This document shows, piece after piece, positions 1 through 12,600 of a stretch of DNA of 64,000 nt (positions are counted from its first letter, which is position 1; each line of letters starts with the position of its first letter). This stretch comes from Bryopsis sp. KO-2023 (Eukaryota > Chlorophyta > Ulvophyceae > Bryopsidales > Bryopsidaceae). The position numbers and the translations under genes are program-made. The notes beneath the pieces are model-generated. The model had not been told where the DNA came from. It ran no database searches and worked only from the letters and a program-made list of their open reading frames with translations. The stretch covers positions 6,324,001 to 6,388,000 of the forward strand of contig BSYQ01000003.1 in the NCBI GenBank assembly GCA_030272585.1. The letters are read 5' to 3'.

Positions 1-1228
1 GAAAATATCAATTCTTTCACGCGTGGATCCAGTTCGATAACCTGAAAATCGGGAGAGAAGAACAATGTTTTATTTATGAAAGAAAAAAAATTAAAATTAA
101 AAATAGTTTTAAAAGAAGTTGTCCATATTGTACATCAATATTTAACGCACAATTGTTTATTTCTTTTTTTTACTTATTGCTCCAGGGAAAAAAAACGCTA
201 GTGATCCTGTTTTTTTTGTTTTTGTTTTTTCAGCCCCTCCACTATGCAAATGTAAGGGGGCCACAAGAATACATCAAGTCCCCATTCCACATTTGAGGAT
301 GAAAAATCATGGAAGAAAATCATAAGAAAATTGGACATTAATAAGTACAAAAAAAACTGTTACTAGAAGATATTGCCTTACATTCCACAGGTATCAGGGA
401 ATTCTGGATCTTTTTTGGTTGTTTTTCTTCACCTTTACCGCTTCAAAGCAAAAAACAAAAAAAGGAGCTTCGCTTGACAAGGGAATACCAATGCTTTTGG
501 AATTGAGATGATTGTCCGTGTATCTAGATTCATATCCTCACCTTTCCCAAAAGCCTGCTCTTGAACACTCCCAAGGAATTTCCCACCGAAAGGTCGCACT
601 CAATCCCAGTATGTTTTTCAGTGAATTTGCTCACTGGGATTCTGGTCCCCAGCACCAACTCGCTTTTCCCAAAGTGCTTCTTCCTCAAGACTCTGTGCAC
701 TTCCCTCAACAAATCCTTTTCGAACTTGGATCCCTGCCTCCCGCACATCCGCCAGTGACCCAGCCTCTCCGAGCCAACGCTCCCCTCCAGGGAGATGTCC
801 AAATCGCCTCCCTTGAAGCTCAACCCCATTTCCGACGACCCGAAAGCTTTGAGGCTGAGAAACTGTACTCTCTGCAACGCTGTCGGGATGAGCTCAAAGT
901 CGTCGCTTTCCGTTTCGACATCCCTCAACCCGGAGCTCGTCATTTCCGACCCTCTCCCACCGTCGCCTTCGATCGCGCGGCTCCATCGTGGGTTTCGACG
1001 TCTTTTCTGCACAGGGGTGTTGTTTCGCTCCTCCACTATCCACCCCTCCAAATTCTTCAGCAGAATCTCTTTGCGCTTGCACTCGGCAGCGTCCGCGACG
1101 TCGTTCAACAGCACACGAAGTCGTTCCGAAAGCGTCAACGACATTTCTGACGAGCGGATCGCCTTCTGCCAGCCTTTTTCCAACTCCGCGACTTTCGCGT
1201 CGAACGTGACCTCTCCATTTTCGCTCAT
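1..1228 (-). CDS. Terminal uridylyltransferase / non-canonical poly(A) polymerase (Cid1-like), 5' part, truncated by the window edge
   Basis: The first exon runs 1228 to 542 (229 codons, phase 0) and ends at a GTGAGG donor. The second begins at 41 after a TTTTCAG acceptor and leaves the window. The frame joins cleanly and reads V-I-E-L-D-P-R-V-K-E-L, matching the conserved 'iDpRvk.L' stretch of this family. Exon 1 carries the nucleotidyltransferase core: an FGSSEMGLSFKGGDLDISL segment with the catalytic DxD pair at about residues 140-158, and a TGIECDLSVGNSLGVFKS segment with the third acidic residue near 211. The N-terminal 120 residues are charged and lack a recognised domain. Such enzymes add U or A to RNA 3' ends in turnover or processing. 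The substrate cannot be read here. It is head to head with the kinase gene. The catalytic C-terminal half is outside the window. Confidence 0.75.
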
Positions 1229-1713
1229 CTACCCTTTCTCGCCCTCGCCAGGGCCGCCGAATGAATACCAGAAACTGCGACACGAAAATGTCCTTTCCAA
1301 TTCAAGACACCACGACGCAGTGTTGGGGAAACGAACTCCGCCAAGAAGGCCAAATTTGTTTTTGTCTCGTTTCTTCGTCGAAGTGAAACTCTAGTTCGCA
1401 CTGGAATTGAACTGTGGCGGTCGGAAAACACCGCGGCCCTCCGCTCTTGTCGATTGCCCAGCCAACCTCAACCCCAGCAGCACCACAAGAGAAGGTGGGG
1501 ACAACTGGGAAGGAGAATGCCAACAGCGATCCCAGTCTGACCTGTGGAAGAGCGGGTGTGTCTGGCTTTTCCCTTGCAGTTGACTGATTGGTGCAACAAG
1601 CACAAAAAAACTCACGCAGGGAGAAGCGCAACGAAAGTCCACGATCGTTCGTCGTCTTGCTCGCCTGAACCCTCATCAGCAAGGGGAGCGATATCTTTGA
1701 CAGGGATACTTCG
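1229..1713. promoter_or_regulatory. Shared 5' interval of two divergent genes
   Basis: This 485-base spacer separates the start codons of the TUTase-like gene (minus) and the NEK-like kinase gene (plus). It is GC-rich near both starts, and open frames on both strands look like shadows. No TATA element or clear repeat is visible. A bidirectional promoter is inferred from position only. Confidence 0.4.
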
Positions 1714-3774
1714 GTGATGGTTCTCCACAGCGATGGTTTGTCGAGCAAGAAAATGCGCTGTGAGGATTTCGAACTCAAAACCGTGATTTCGCGTGGGACG
1801 TTCGGTGTGGTGTATCGAGCAATAAGAAAAGAGGATGGGAAAGAATTCGCGCTGAAACAAGTCAGTCTTGCGGGGTTGGGGCGCGCGGAGAGGGAGGAGT
1901 GCATCGACGAAGCAAGGATACTGTCACAACTCAACCACCCTCACATCGTCCGTCACTACGATAGTTTCGTCGGTAAGGATCTCATATGAACAAGCACAAA
2001 CAGCAATATATTCAAGATAGAAAACGTGGTGTTGCGATAAAACTCCGTCCACAAACATACACCAGGAGAGAAAACTATGAAACCACTGTCCTGTGCATGT
2101 GTCAAATTCCATCCACACACTCTTCTACATCCAAAAAACAAGGTAAGCTGTGTGGATGTGGTGCCTGGATAGCTAAATTTTTCATCCCCATTTTGTTATT
2201 TTGCCAATTGCAGATACCAAGGAACAAAAGCTGAACATATTCATGGAGTATGCAGCGGGTGGCACCATTCACCACCTCCTGGCAAAAAGAGGGAAACGAA
2301 TCGATGAGTCACACTGCTGGAGATACTTCCTTCAATGCCTTTTGGCGCTTGATCACATTCACTCCAAAAAAATTATCCACCGTGACATGAAAAGTCTGAA
2401 CGTTTTCTTGGACTCGAACAACGATGTCAAAATTGGAGATTTCGGAATAGCCCGGAGTCTGAGCAACAACTCGAATTTTGCAAGGACCATTGTCGGCACT
2501 CCGTTCTATCTAAGTCCGGAACTGTGCGATGACAAGCCGTACAACGAAAAGAGTGACATATGGGCTTTAGGTGGGGACAGGGTAAGAGAGGCTTGCACTA
2601 GAAATTACTTTGAACCCTCCTATATTGCCAACTAGATCAAAATTCCACCGCTTTCCACTCTTACAACCCTGAGGAGCTTTCTTTCAACCATTCACATCAG
2701 CGAGGCAGGCAGCTGGTGTCCCCCTCATTGTGAAATGAGGGGGAAATCCTATCAAGAGGGTGGTCGCCTGGTTGATTTTTTGTGTGGAATCACCAGGTGT
2801 GATTCTGTATGAATGTTGCACCGGGCAGCAGCCTTTCACAGCGCAGAATGAAGGAGCCCTTATCCGAAAAATCCTGAGAGGGAAGTTTCCCCCTCCTATC
2901 GGATGCTCCATCGAACTTGTGCAAACAATAAACAAGTGCCTCTGCTATGATCATGCAAGAAGGCCCACAGCAGGTTTCGAATCCACAATGAGTTTTTTTT
3001 TTCCAGGAGTATCCTTTTTGCTAGCTTGATGAATGTGGTGCCTTTTACAGTCTATTCTGATTTTTTGGTATTGTGGGGTCGACGCTTTTGTCTTGGTGGA
3101 TCAGGTCAATTGCTAGCGTGGAGTGGGATTCGATCAACAGCAAGGAGGCTAGGGTTGGACATCGATATAAACAAAAAGCTCCACTTGCTCAAACGAACGC
3201 CAACACCAACACCACTTCCACCTGTGGTCCATTCACCGAAAAAAGCAGTATCCAAGCAAAGTCCTGAACCTGAAATTCCTCCAGCTCTAGAGCATGTCAA
3301 TGAGGAAAACGAATCCAAGCGAATCAATCAAAACGTTGAAGGCTTAGAGGGAAAGAAAGGTGTAGCTCCCAGGGAGCCCCACATATTCGATTTAGACTGT
3401 GCAGAGGAGAGCTTTCGAAGGAATGTATATGGGGAAAGACCCACAACGACGCCGCCTGACAATTTGGGGGTGAGTCTGAAAACAAGAGGCTCCCGAGAAC
3501 AGCGTTCCGAAGCTGGGAGCGTTCATATCTTGTGCAGGCTGGAGTAGGAATGGAAAGGAGAGGAAATGAAAACGATTGATTTGCACTTCAGGGAATCCCA
3601 AGTCAACTGCAACGACCTCCAACGCCAGCAAACTTGAACAAAGAGGATCATATCAGCGAGTTAATGAAAGGATACAACGGTTGCAAACCAGAGGAGCTCA
3701 GGACAGGCATTCAACCCGAACAATTGCCTGCAGCCGGTGTTCAGCTTCACCGCGACGAAAAAGGGTACCCCTGA
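1714..3774 (+). CDS. NEK/NIMA-like serine/threonine protein kinase
   Basis: Five exons: 1714-1972, 2214-2570, 2797-2973, 3105-3469 and 3592-3774 (1,341 nt, 446 aa). All junctions are in phase with GT-AG introns. The kinase domain lies near the N terminus: glycine loop SRGTFGVVY, lysine in FALKQV, catalytic loop IIHRDMKSLN, DFG in IGDFGIARSL, and the activation/APE region GTPFYLSPELCDDKPYNEKS followed by DIWALG, which is the NEK signature. The domain ends around RRPTA-QLL. The remaining 160 or so residues are proline-rich and charged with no recognised domain. NEK kinases act in cell-cycle, centrosome and ciliary regulation; the specific role is unknown. A second in-frame ATG at 1753 is an equally good start. 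A later acceptor-like site near 3875 could add a 3' exon, so the C terminus is the least certain part. Confidence 0.8.
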
Positions 3775-5070
3775 TCGACGCTGCGAAAAGTAGACCACCA
3801 AACCCGTCACACGATCATTTTCAAATACTTGAACCCCCCTCAAATCACATCCACTGGCTATTGTTTGGATTTCAGGCTTCTCATCAGCTCAGGCAAACTG
3901 GAGAACAACTACAGGACGATGTCTCAAGAACAAGGGAGGAAAGTCTGGAGTGCAAAGTATGAGGCACCTCGATACGCGAGACGGAGGTGTCCCGAGCTAC
4001 AAGCAACAGGACCAATTTTTCGAGGTGAGCGAGGGGGAGGCAAACAAGGGGGAAACTCCCCCAGGAACAATCGAACGGCCGGAGCACGATTGCAGCCAAT
4101 AGATACAACGTCCACATCTTACGAGAGGTCATGTGCCCCCACCATGATGACTAGAGGGGAGGGTTCTTAGTTGATCACTTCTTGGTCGAGGAAATTCCTC
4201 GCCGCCTTTTTAACAAATTCTGAACATGTTTTTTTTTTTCTGAGGAGAAGCCGTATGGGAGGAAAAGTGAAGAGTGTGTGTCTTCTGTTCAAAAAAGGAT
4301 ATTGCGGGTGATCTGGGGTGTTGTGTGCTCGATGGGGTTCAGTCAATTGCGGGAATAAGCGCATTTCGACAAAAGTTGCTCAGGATTTTTTCGGTCAGTT
4401 AAAGTTAAACTCTTCCTACCTGTGGAGGTGTGGATGTGCATCTCCTCCACAATGTAAAATATTTGCTCGTTTGTTTTTTGTGTCCTGATATAGATGTGCT
4501 TTCGAATGATTACGATCACATGCATTGAGTTCAGACATTCGGGTACAGAAAACATGTGGTGGTTTATTTCGTAAATTTTTTGGGCGGACATCATGTAGTA
4601 AGTCTTTGCTGAGCTCCAGAATATGGACGCAATCCAGGGCAAGCGATGGGTTCGATTTGCACGGCTTTCTTGTAGAGCTCCTCTGATGCCTGGACTTTCC
4701 ATCCCCAGCTTTCATGTGCTGGTATTCACCCCCCAATTCATACATTGTGCAAGCCACTGCTGATCATCAATTCATGAATTGATGTCTTTGGTGCATCTGC
4801 TGAGGATCTCTGTTGGGAAAATTAGACTGTGCAACTCGACAACCTCCACAGCAGCATGGTGATTGCCCCAAGCTCTGCAGGAGCAACCACACAGACATTT
4901 TGTATCTTATTGTTTAAAGCCTCCAAATAAATTTCCTGGGAGTGGGTCACTCTGAAAGCCAATGATTTTTGGAACAAGGCTCACAAAAGAAGGAATGACT
5001 GGGTTCTTTAAGAGTCTTTAGTGACAAAAAAAACTCGTGTGGTGCTTGGGTTACCTGCCCATCTCCCCGA
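3775..5070. other. Downstream of the kinase gene; no supported gene
   Basis: Short frames occur on both strands, but none has a recognisable domain or convincing splice partners. A pyrimidine tract with an acceptor-like CAG near 3875 precedes a frame rich in E, Q and R that could be an alternative last exon of the kinase. The rest is AT-rich spacer. Confidence 0.3.
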
Positions 5071-6259
5071 CTACGAGCAACACGTCAGAGCTGGGTCGCA
5101 CCCCTCCTCGCCCTTCCACCAAATCCCAGATGTTGCCACTGCGGTTCGAAACTTTCTTTCCTTTTGGAGCTCTTCACCGTCGTTGACAGTTTCTACCCTT
5201 CGTCGCCGCGCACAGCGCTCGAGGTCAGCACTGGGGCCAGAGGGTCTTCGTCGATTCCTCCAAAGAGACGCCATCCACAACGCGTTGCTCACGCGTTTCA
5301 AGGGGCCAAACTGAACAAGGGAAAACAATACGCCATCAAACCGAACAATCGAAGCACACTTGACTCGCGCCAGCACAAGCGCTGGGGCGAAAAGACGAAC
5401 TCACCCAGACGCAGGCCGTGGTGCCTCCCTTCTCCGACCGTTCCGAACCAATGATTCTCTTCCCTCGCACAGTGCAGGACCTGGCTGAAAACATGCCGTG
5501 AAGCCGATACGATCCGAGCGTCAGAGAGAAAGTCCACCAAAACTCAACACAACTCACGCCAGTACCCCGGCGAAATACAGACTCAAAACCTTACCAACAA
5601 GCCGTCCGTCCTGAGGTTCGCGTATCCAGTCGCCTTCCCTTTCCCATCCGAAATATTCTCCACATACGTACGGAGCAAACAAGTTTCTGGATCTGGTTCG
5701 CGCGACTCCGTTGGATCTTCACAAGGCCCACTTGTTCGCCGGCGTGGGCGTCGGGAAGGCCGCAAGGTCTCGTGAACACTCGGGAAGGAAAAATAAAAAC
5801 CAAAAGCAAACAGAAACGCAACACGAGAGATGTGGATGATGTCTGCGAAATAAGCGAGCAACAAAAATTGTAAACAGAATAGGTGAGTCATAATCCACAC
5901 ACTTGAAAGTGGAAAAATGTTGTCTCAGTCGACGAAAAACAAAAACGCATTTTACGGGACCAGTGACAACCCATGCTGGTTACGACTGTGCTTGATCGGG
6001 ATCCGTTCTTCAGTTCGTACACCAGATAGCCTCAGCATCCGCGATCATCTCGATGATCACCCACGCGATCGGGAACTGATTCCTGGGAGCTGGTCCGGCG
6101 TCCTGGAGCCCTTGAGCGCAGGATAGGCGCCCCCAAGCAAGTCGGGGGAGGTGTCGGTTCAATTCCCGGGAATCCCGAGCGTCTCCGCAAGGAGGATGAC
6201 CTCAGCCGGCAAGCCGCGGGCGGCCTCAGCTCTGGGATTCGAACGGGTAGGTAGGGCAC
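5071..6259 (-). other. GC-rich block, probable undetected spliced gene of unknown product
   Basis: GC content rises clearly above both flanks, as it does over the exons elsewhere in this window. The minus strand offers strong donors: GGTAAG near 5590-5595 after a frame ending in NLRTDGLL, GTGAGT near 5550, GTGAGT near 5400 after a frame ending in GGTTACVW. Acceptors lie near 5315 (TTGTTCAG before FGPLKRVSNALW) and near 5475. A frame at about 6235-6160 reads RGLPAEVILLAETLGIPG. I could not join these into one phase-consistent gene and recognise no family. Plus-strand coding is not excluded. Confidence 0.3.
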
Positions 6260-6843
6260 ATGTTTTTATGGGTTTTTTCATGCATGCATTTTATTCTATT
6301 TTTTTTTCACTTCGTTACTTTGAGTTTTTCTTGCGTTGTTGGCTGAATATTTTGGAGCTTGCATGAAACTTTGAGTGAATCCGCAATGCGGATTCCGCAT
6401 GGATATTGAAGAGGGAGCGAAAGGGAGGATCCGTTTTTCTTTTTTTTCAAAATAGATGTCAGTAAGGTGGTTGTTCTTGAGAACTGTTCTGGTTTTTGTG
6501 AGTGCCACTAAGGTGTTGGGAGAAATCTATGGCACCGCTTCAATTGGTGCTGAGTCCCAATCCAAGCATCAGTAGGAATTCACTGATTCGTTTTTTGACA
6601 GACTGTAAGCGATGATCAGTCGGACTCCACCCACACAGCCAGTCTAAACGATGTCCCATCACGAGGGACAATCATCTGGACTGCAAGCAAAATGGCCATT
6701 CGGAAGTAAAAGCAATGCCCAGTGGGTTTCTGGAAGGGTGGGGTTGCAGATCAAAACAGACAATGGTACCTCTTGGTCCTGCCTGAGTTTATTCATCCTT
6801 TTCCTCCTACTGTTGCCCTTCTATCGAATCAGGCATTCATGAT
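6260..6843. other. Spacer, no supported gene
   Basis: AT-rich sequence with T runs. Short frames on both strands lack recognisable motifs. Confidence 0.3.
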
Positions 6844-6899
6844 GCAGTTAACTGCAATCAAGTACAACGTTGTACTTGATTGGACAGCTTGCAATTGCA
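6844..6899. repeat. Cluster of three perfect palindromes (12, 28 and 10 bp)
   Basis: Three perfect inverted repeats without spacer lie almost back to back: 6844-6855 (GCAGTTAACTGC), 6855-6882 (arms CAATCAAGTACAAC and its exact complement) and about 6889-6898 (TGCAATTGCA). The 28-bp element is a perfect hairpin-forming palindrome centred at 6868/6869. It lies in non-coding spacer 5' of nothing annotated on the plus strand and about 320 bases 3' of the methyltransferase stop. Function is unknown; a dimeric DNA-binding site or structural element are options. Confidence 0.75.
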
Positions 6900-7213
6900 T
6901 ACTGTCGGCTTGCAAGATGAACACCGGGACAAAAAAATAGCCTTACACACAACACTTCCAGTGCCCACACGCACACACATGTACATATACATCTCACTCC
7001 TGCAGTCTTATTTCCATATATGAGAACACAACTAAAGTAGTCGAGAGAACCTGACCGCGAGCCAAAAGAGCCAAACCAGTATATAGATAATTAATTACAA
7101 CCCACTGCAAAAGAGAGAGCTCCAACAGACGATCGAAAGTAGAAAATCAAAAACCGTGAAGCCAAACACCAAACATCCCACAAGTCACGAACTCTCCTTC
7201 CTTCCTTTTGAAG
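6900..7213. other. 3' flank of the methyltransferase gene
   Basis: AC-rich, low-complexity spacer with several GTACATATAC-like stretches. Nothing coding is supported; it probably contains the 3' untranslated region of the minus-strand methyltransferase. Confidence 0.3.
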
Positions 7214-8098
7214 CTACCTTGTATTGCCTTTTTGCTTCGCGAGAATCACCGCCAAGTCGAACACCACTCTGACAACTTCAGACTCGTCCTTCAAACGAAG
7301 AGCGCTCATGCACTCCACCCGAAAATTCAGCAGAGCATCCCGAGCGTCGCGACGGTTCTCCTTGAAGGTATTGTAGGACGACCATGTTTCCACATATCTT
7401 ATAAAATTCGAGAACGGCATCCTTGTCTTCATTTCCATCGTCTTTTTCTCCACGACACCGAACTCTTCAGGCAGGGGTGGCAGCTCGCTGTGAGTGCGGG
7501 CAATGAGGTCTTTGGCGTTGTCAGCCCTGTACGGACCTACATGTTTCCAGCTGAAGTCACGAAGAATTTGGCTTGCGGCGTGGTTATCTTCGAATCTGGC
7601 GAGTCCGTAAGACCACGCCGCCAGAGCACCGTGAGGCCTGAGGACCCTCTTCGCCTCTGAGTAAAACTGTCGCAGATCGAACCAGTGGAGGGCTTGCGCC
7701 ACTGTGATAAGATCGGCGCTCTCTGGTGGGACGCCAAGGCTTTCCGCCGAACCCAAACAGAGCTCCAGCTTGGGGTGAGGTTGCGCCTGCAGCCAAGAAC
7801 TGAACATAATTTCCATGACATTCTACTGGAGGATTTTATGGTAATTAAAATGTACGATGCTTACCATGGACAGCATTTTTTCGTTTGGATCGATCGCCAC
7901 CACTCTCTCAAACTTTTCAGTTAGCTTCAGGGCGGCTTGGGCGGACCCCGTCGCGATGTCCAACGCAACGCCGTAGGAAGGAAGGTCGGCGAAGGCGTAG
8001 ACGGCATCGTACAGCTCGTTGGGATAGGTTGGTCGATACTTTGCGTACTCTTGTGCCTGACTGTCAAACAGTTTGGACAAAGGTGCTGGGGACGGCAT
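7214..8098 (-). CDS. Class I SAM-dependent methyltransferase (TMT1/Methyltransf_11 type)
   Basis: Two exons, 8098-7865 and 7786-7214 (807 nt, 268 aa), joined in phase 0 across a 78-base GTAAGC...CTGCAG intron. Motif I is VALDIATGSAQAALKL at about residues 42-57. Motif post-I is VVAIDPNEKML, and the family-typical segment AESLGVPPESADLITVAQAL is followed by HWFD. This arrangement is characteristic of the trans-aconitate methyltransferase-like and CRG1-like group that methylates small molecules. The start beginning MPSPAPLSKLFDSQAQEYAKYRP matches the usual 'F...A..Y...RP.YP' opening, supporting the chosen ATG. No targeting signal is evident. The substrate cannot be deduced. The second exon could begin at an alternative CAG at about 7806, but that breaks the frame. 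Confidence 0.8.
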
Positions 8099-9659
8099 TG
8101 GATTCGCGCGCGAAAACCTTGCGAAAACCTTGGGTTTCCGAAAGTCAGAACCAATCCCTGAATCAAGATCCTTAATTTTCTACAGTCCCAGATTTCCAAG
8201 GCTGAGGCATCGGTTTACTGAGCATGGGTAGTAGAAATATCATACACACACACACTGAAAGGTTGATGCTCTCAGCATTGACAAAACACTGAAACGAATT
8301 ACGGGGCCCCTCCCCCCCTCCTCTTGGCTGTATATGGCGAAGTCGCCAACACAATTTCTGTTACCCAATCCCAAAACAGCATTTCAGTTGCCCAGCACCT
8401 CACTACTGTAATGTGTTGTGATGATTAATTTTACAGCAGTGGCCTTACAAAAGGCGAATAACAAACAACATGGATACCTTCATCCTTCCGACTGTCATAC
8501 AATCCCAACATCAACTTTGTGGGTTCAACAACTGTGTGTTTTGTTGCATGCACAGAATACTGTATGTTGGGATAGAGAATCAGGTGTTGTCCTTGAGATT
8601 TGTGAAGTGCCATCAGTGTGTCATAGAAACACCTTTGTTGCTGAAAATGCACCTCTCTTCTACCAAAGTGACGTCAATGGATTGCCACTTGCAATTCAGT
8701 CCACCCATATCGCAAAAATATGTCTTTTCTTCCAAGGCTCTGTGCCATCTCATTATTTGTTTCTGTGCCAGCTCCTTTTACTAGCCAAAGTAAGAATCTT
8801 TTTTTAATTTTTTTCTTCTTTACAGACTCACCCAACAGATTCATTACAATCACAGATGGACAGCAAAAGGTGCCTGTTTCACTGTTCACTCCACTTGCCC
8901 AACACACCCAAAGTTAAAAATAGAAAAATGCTGAGCAGAGCGAAAACGATAACTACCACCAACCAGCATTGGCCCATTGCCCTACTATAAATTAGCTACA
9001 AAAAAAAAGGAAAAGTCCACAAGGAGAAAATAAACACACAAATTAAAACAAAAACAATTTGGAGTGTATCACCGAACGAAGGAGCTTCCCCTTTTCCTTT
9101 TTTTTTTTCTTTCTGTAGAATAGAAAGCAACGGTAAAATACACAAGAAGAAAAAGAAAAAAATGATGTTTCCCCCACCACTTCCCTTGCCCCATACTAGA
9201 CCAAAAGAAAAAAAAAACAAGAGATAAATAAAAAGCCATAATTTCGACAGGAGAATGCCATTGAAAAAAAAACACGAAAGGGAAACAACTACTATCAACT
9301 CCCAAGCCAAATCAATCATCCATTTTTAAACAGTCAAATTTCTCTTTTTTTCCCCTTCTTTTATCACAGATTCTTGGACATAGCATGCACTGAAAGAGCC
9401 GTTTTTTTATTTCATATTCTTCCTGCTTTTTTTTTCACCTCCATCTTTCTGCCCAGACAAAAAAAAAGACGACTCTGCCGCTCAACGTTTTCTTTTTTCT
9501 CTTTTTTTTTACTTGGTTCTTTTCTTTTTTTTTCACCCCTGCTTAATATATATATAGACATGTACAGTTTGTCGCTTCCAGCAAGATGAACATATGATTC
9601 GTTCCCTTTGAAAGAGGAAAAGGGGGGGAGGGGAAATTGCCATCAATGAAGGATGCTCT
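8099..9659. other. Spacer with long homopolymer runs; no supported gene
   Basis: The first 800 bases contain a 129-codon plus-strand frame (8418-8807) with no recognisable motif and poor composition. From about 8990 the sequence is dominated by A and T runs. The right end probably holds the 3' untranslated region of the tetraspanin-like gene. Confidence 0.3.
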
Positions 9660-12600
9660 CTATTTGAAGCTCTTTTTCTTCGAGAAAACATTTTTCGCGA
9701 TATGACCGTATTTCCTTCCCATCTCGACAGCAACTTGTCTATGCCTGTTTTTCACCTGAAAGCAAAATAATGCAAAACAAAGCAGTATTTTTTCTTTAAA
9801 AAAAGTATCATAGATTGGGAAGCCTACCCTCAGCTACAACCGTCTTAGAGCAAAAAAAGATTAAAAAAAAAGCATGCCGAAAATGGCTGAGGGCACGTTT
9901 TCTGGGTGTGTGTGTATCATTTGAACATGTTAATTATTATATTATCTTATTATACATATAAAATGATATATTATTAATAATATTTTTGCGCTATTAAAAA
10001 AAAAAAAAGGCAATATTGAAAATCTGATACTTCATACGTGATATGAGCCTGTCCTCTCAAAAAGGGAGCGTCAATTATCATTGATTTCCAGGAAAATTTT
10101 GGGGGAAATCCATTGTAACAAAAGTAGCTTTTGTTTTTTCCCTGTTGATTGGGTGAAAGAGGTTCCACAAACACACCTCCATATCGTAGCTTTTTTCTGG
10201 GCTCTTGATGAAAACGCTTGCTTCGATGTCCTGGTGATTATGCTTTTGAATGAGAAAGTAACCCGCAAAAAAGGCACACAACTGAAAACAACAACACAAA
10301 AAAGCCTCGAAAAGAAATTAAATTAAATGAACAAATAAATAAAAAAGTTTATCAAGAATATGCCCCTTCAATTTCCATAGATTCAGAGAGGCATCAACAT
10401 AACCACAATGATTCAATGTAATCCTTGCTGTCGCAATGCTGATGCAAAAATATGTATGTGCTCTTCTTGCAGTCGAAATTCAGTTTTCGACAATAAGCGA
10501 AAAAAAAAAAAAAAACGAAAATAAGAGTTCGAATAAACTCACGCATCCAAATGCTGTTGCAGCTCCAAAGCCAATGACGTATGGCCAAAATTCGTCATAT
10601 TTCTCCTTGAGGTGATCCACGTTGTCATCTGTTTTTCAAACACAAAACGCTTTTTTTTATAAAACGGTTTTTCCCTTTCGCCCCAAAATTCCTAATTCAC
10701 AGAGCAGCAAGGCTGAAGTTTTTCTGAGTTTTTCTTGGAAAATGGCTGAGAGAATAGTGGATACGTCAATTTTTGAGCAATGTTTTTTGCTGAATCCAGT
10801 GAAATACAATTTTTTGCCTCAGCTGGTTGGGCATATTTTCACAACTGATGAAAAAATACTCGGACGCCAATATTTTGACCGCTCAGAGTCGGTGGGAGAG
10901 GAAAACAAACATACCTGAGCCGTGTTCCTTTGCAAGATCAGCAACCCAGTCGCTCTTTAAAAACAAAAAACACACAGCAAACATAAGAACCCGAACAACT
11001 AATTTGCCCATTTGTTTCATATCACTCTGGACAGGCAAATTAGCATTCCAGCCTCAATCCAATACATTGAGAAAAGGAAAGAAAGAAAGAAAGAAATTAC
11101 GCATATTTGTTGCCGAAACACACGGATACCCCAGCCTAAATTCAAAGAAAATTAATGGAAGGCTTTTAAAAAAAAAAGCAAGGTTGGAAAAAAGAGGAGC
11201 AGACAAACAACACCCCCCCAAAAAAAAATAGTAATAATAATAAATAAAAAATGATTGGATATCTAAAAAAAAGTTCTTCTTGATTACACATGAGCGACTC
11301 CCTGGATATTAAATGCTTTCATTTCTTTTTATTGAGAAAGATACCTCTTTGATAAGGGCTGCAATGATGAAAGCAGTTTGTCCAAGCACCATCAAACCCA
11401 TCAAGAAGACGAACAGCTGCACCAAAAACAAAACTTTAAAATTAAATAAAATTAATAATAATAATACTATTTCGCCCCCCTCCTTTCCCAAACAATTCCC
11501 CACGTGTAAATTAAAAAAATTAACAAACCTCATAATTTAATGTTTCAGATTTCAATCTTAGCTCCAAATGGAATCCTACAGTTCCTGAAAAATGGTTTTC
11601 CAAATCGACGTAAATACCTATGTACATATCGAACCAACTGACAGAACCTTTGCAAGATGGGAAAAAATTTCTAAAAAAGACAATCTTTTTTTTTTTTTGG
11701 GGGGGGGGGGAGAGAGAGAGAGGACCACATAATCTGAATATGCCATAATCACCATTCATTTTCTTGTTCCGTTTTGAAGAATTTGGCTGGAATGAAGCAA
11801 AAACGTTTTTCAAGTGTATATTTAAGTGTAAATGAAACTTGAACACTCACATACAACCCAACATTGCAGCAGCACGTACATCCCCTTGATGCCATTATTC
11901 CTGGGGGACAAAAAAAACACATGTCAGTCATATGGCACCCCAAACTGGCAATATTCAACTTAAGAAATCGAAAAAAAAAACAGCTCAAAATGCCAAACGG
12001 TTCAAATTGACGAAAGCAATCAGAAATTGGATATAAAAACAGAATTGGGCTCCAGAACAATTCTGAAACCTTGGATGAGCATATTCAACATGACGGCTTG
12101 AATTTTTTTTGAAATTAACCAAAAATTAGTTAAAATTTAAGGTGCTGATATCCCCATCTCTCTAGTATTTTTTTTTTCCTTTCAGAAACTACTTTTGAAA
12201 CAAACCACAATGCATTTCCCCCCCCCCCCAAAAAAAAAAACGGAAGGAAGCAGTTGATGGACATGCAATTGCATTTACAGGCTTTTTTTTTCTCTTGCCT
12301 TTGTTATTTCCTTACCAAGGGCACTCAGGAAAATGAGAACACCTCCGATGCCAACAATAGCTAAGGAAAGCTCCGACCATGCAACCTCAAGCTGGAAGAA
12401 GAAACAAAAAGCTATTATAAAAAGAATGGAAAAAAAAGCTATTATAGACAAAAAAAAGTATTCTAGGAAGAAGCAAGAAAACTAGTATCATAAAAAGAAG
12501 AAACAAAAATAGTATGATAGAAAAAAAAATAGTATTATAAAAAGAAGGAAAAAAAAAGTATTATAAATAGAAAAAAGGTATCATAAAATGCAACAGCTTC

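Noticed and set aside
6150..6250. TPsiC-like boxes (GGTTCAATTCC near 6156 and a minus-strand GTTCGAATCCC near 6235), possible tRNA genes
   Set aside because: No matching A box or acceptor stem at the required distance, and the T-arm stems do not pair.
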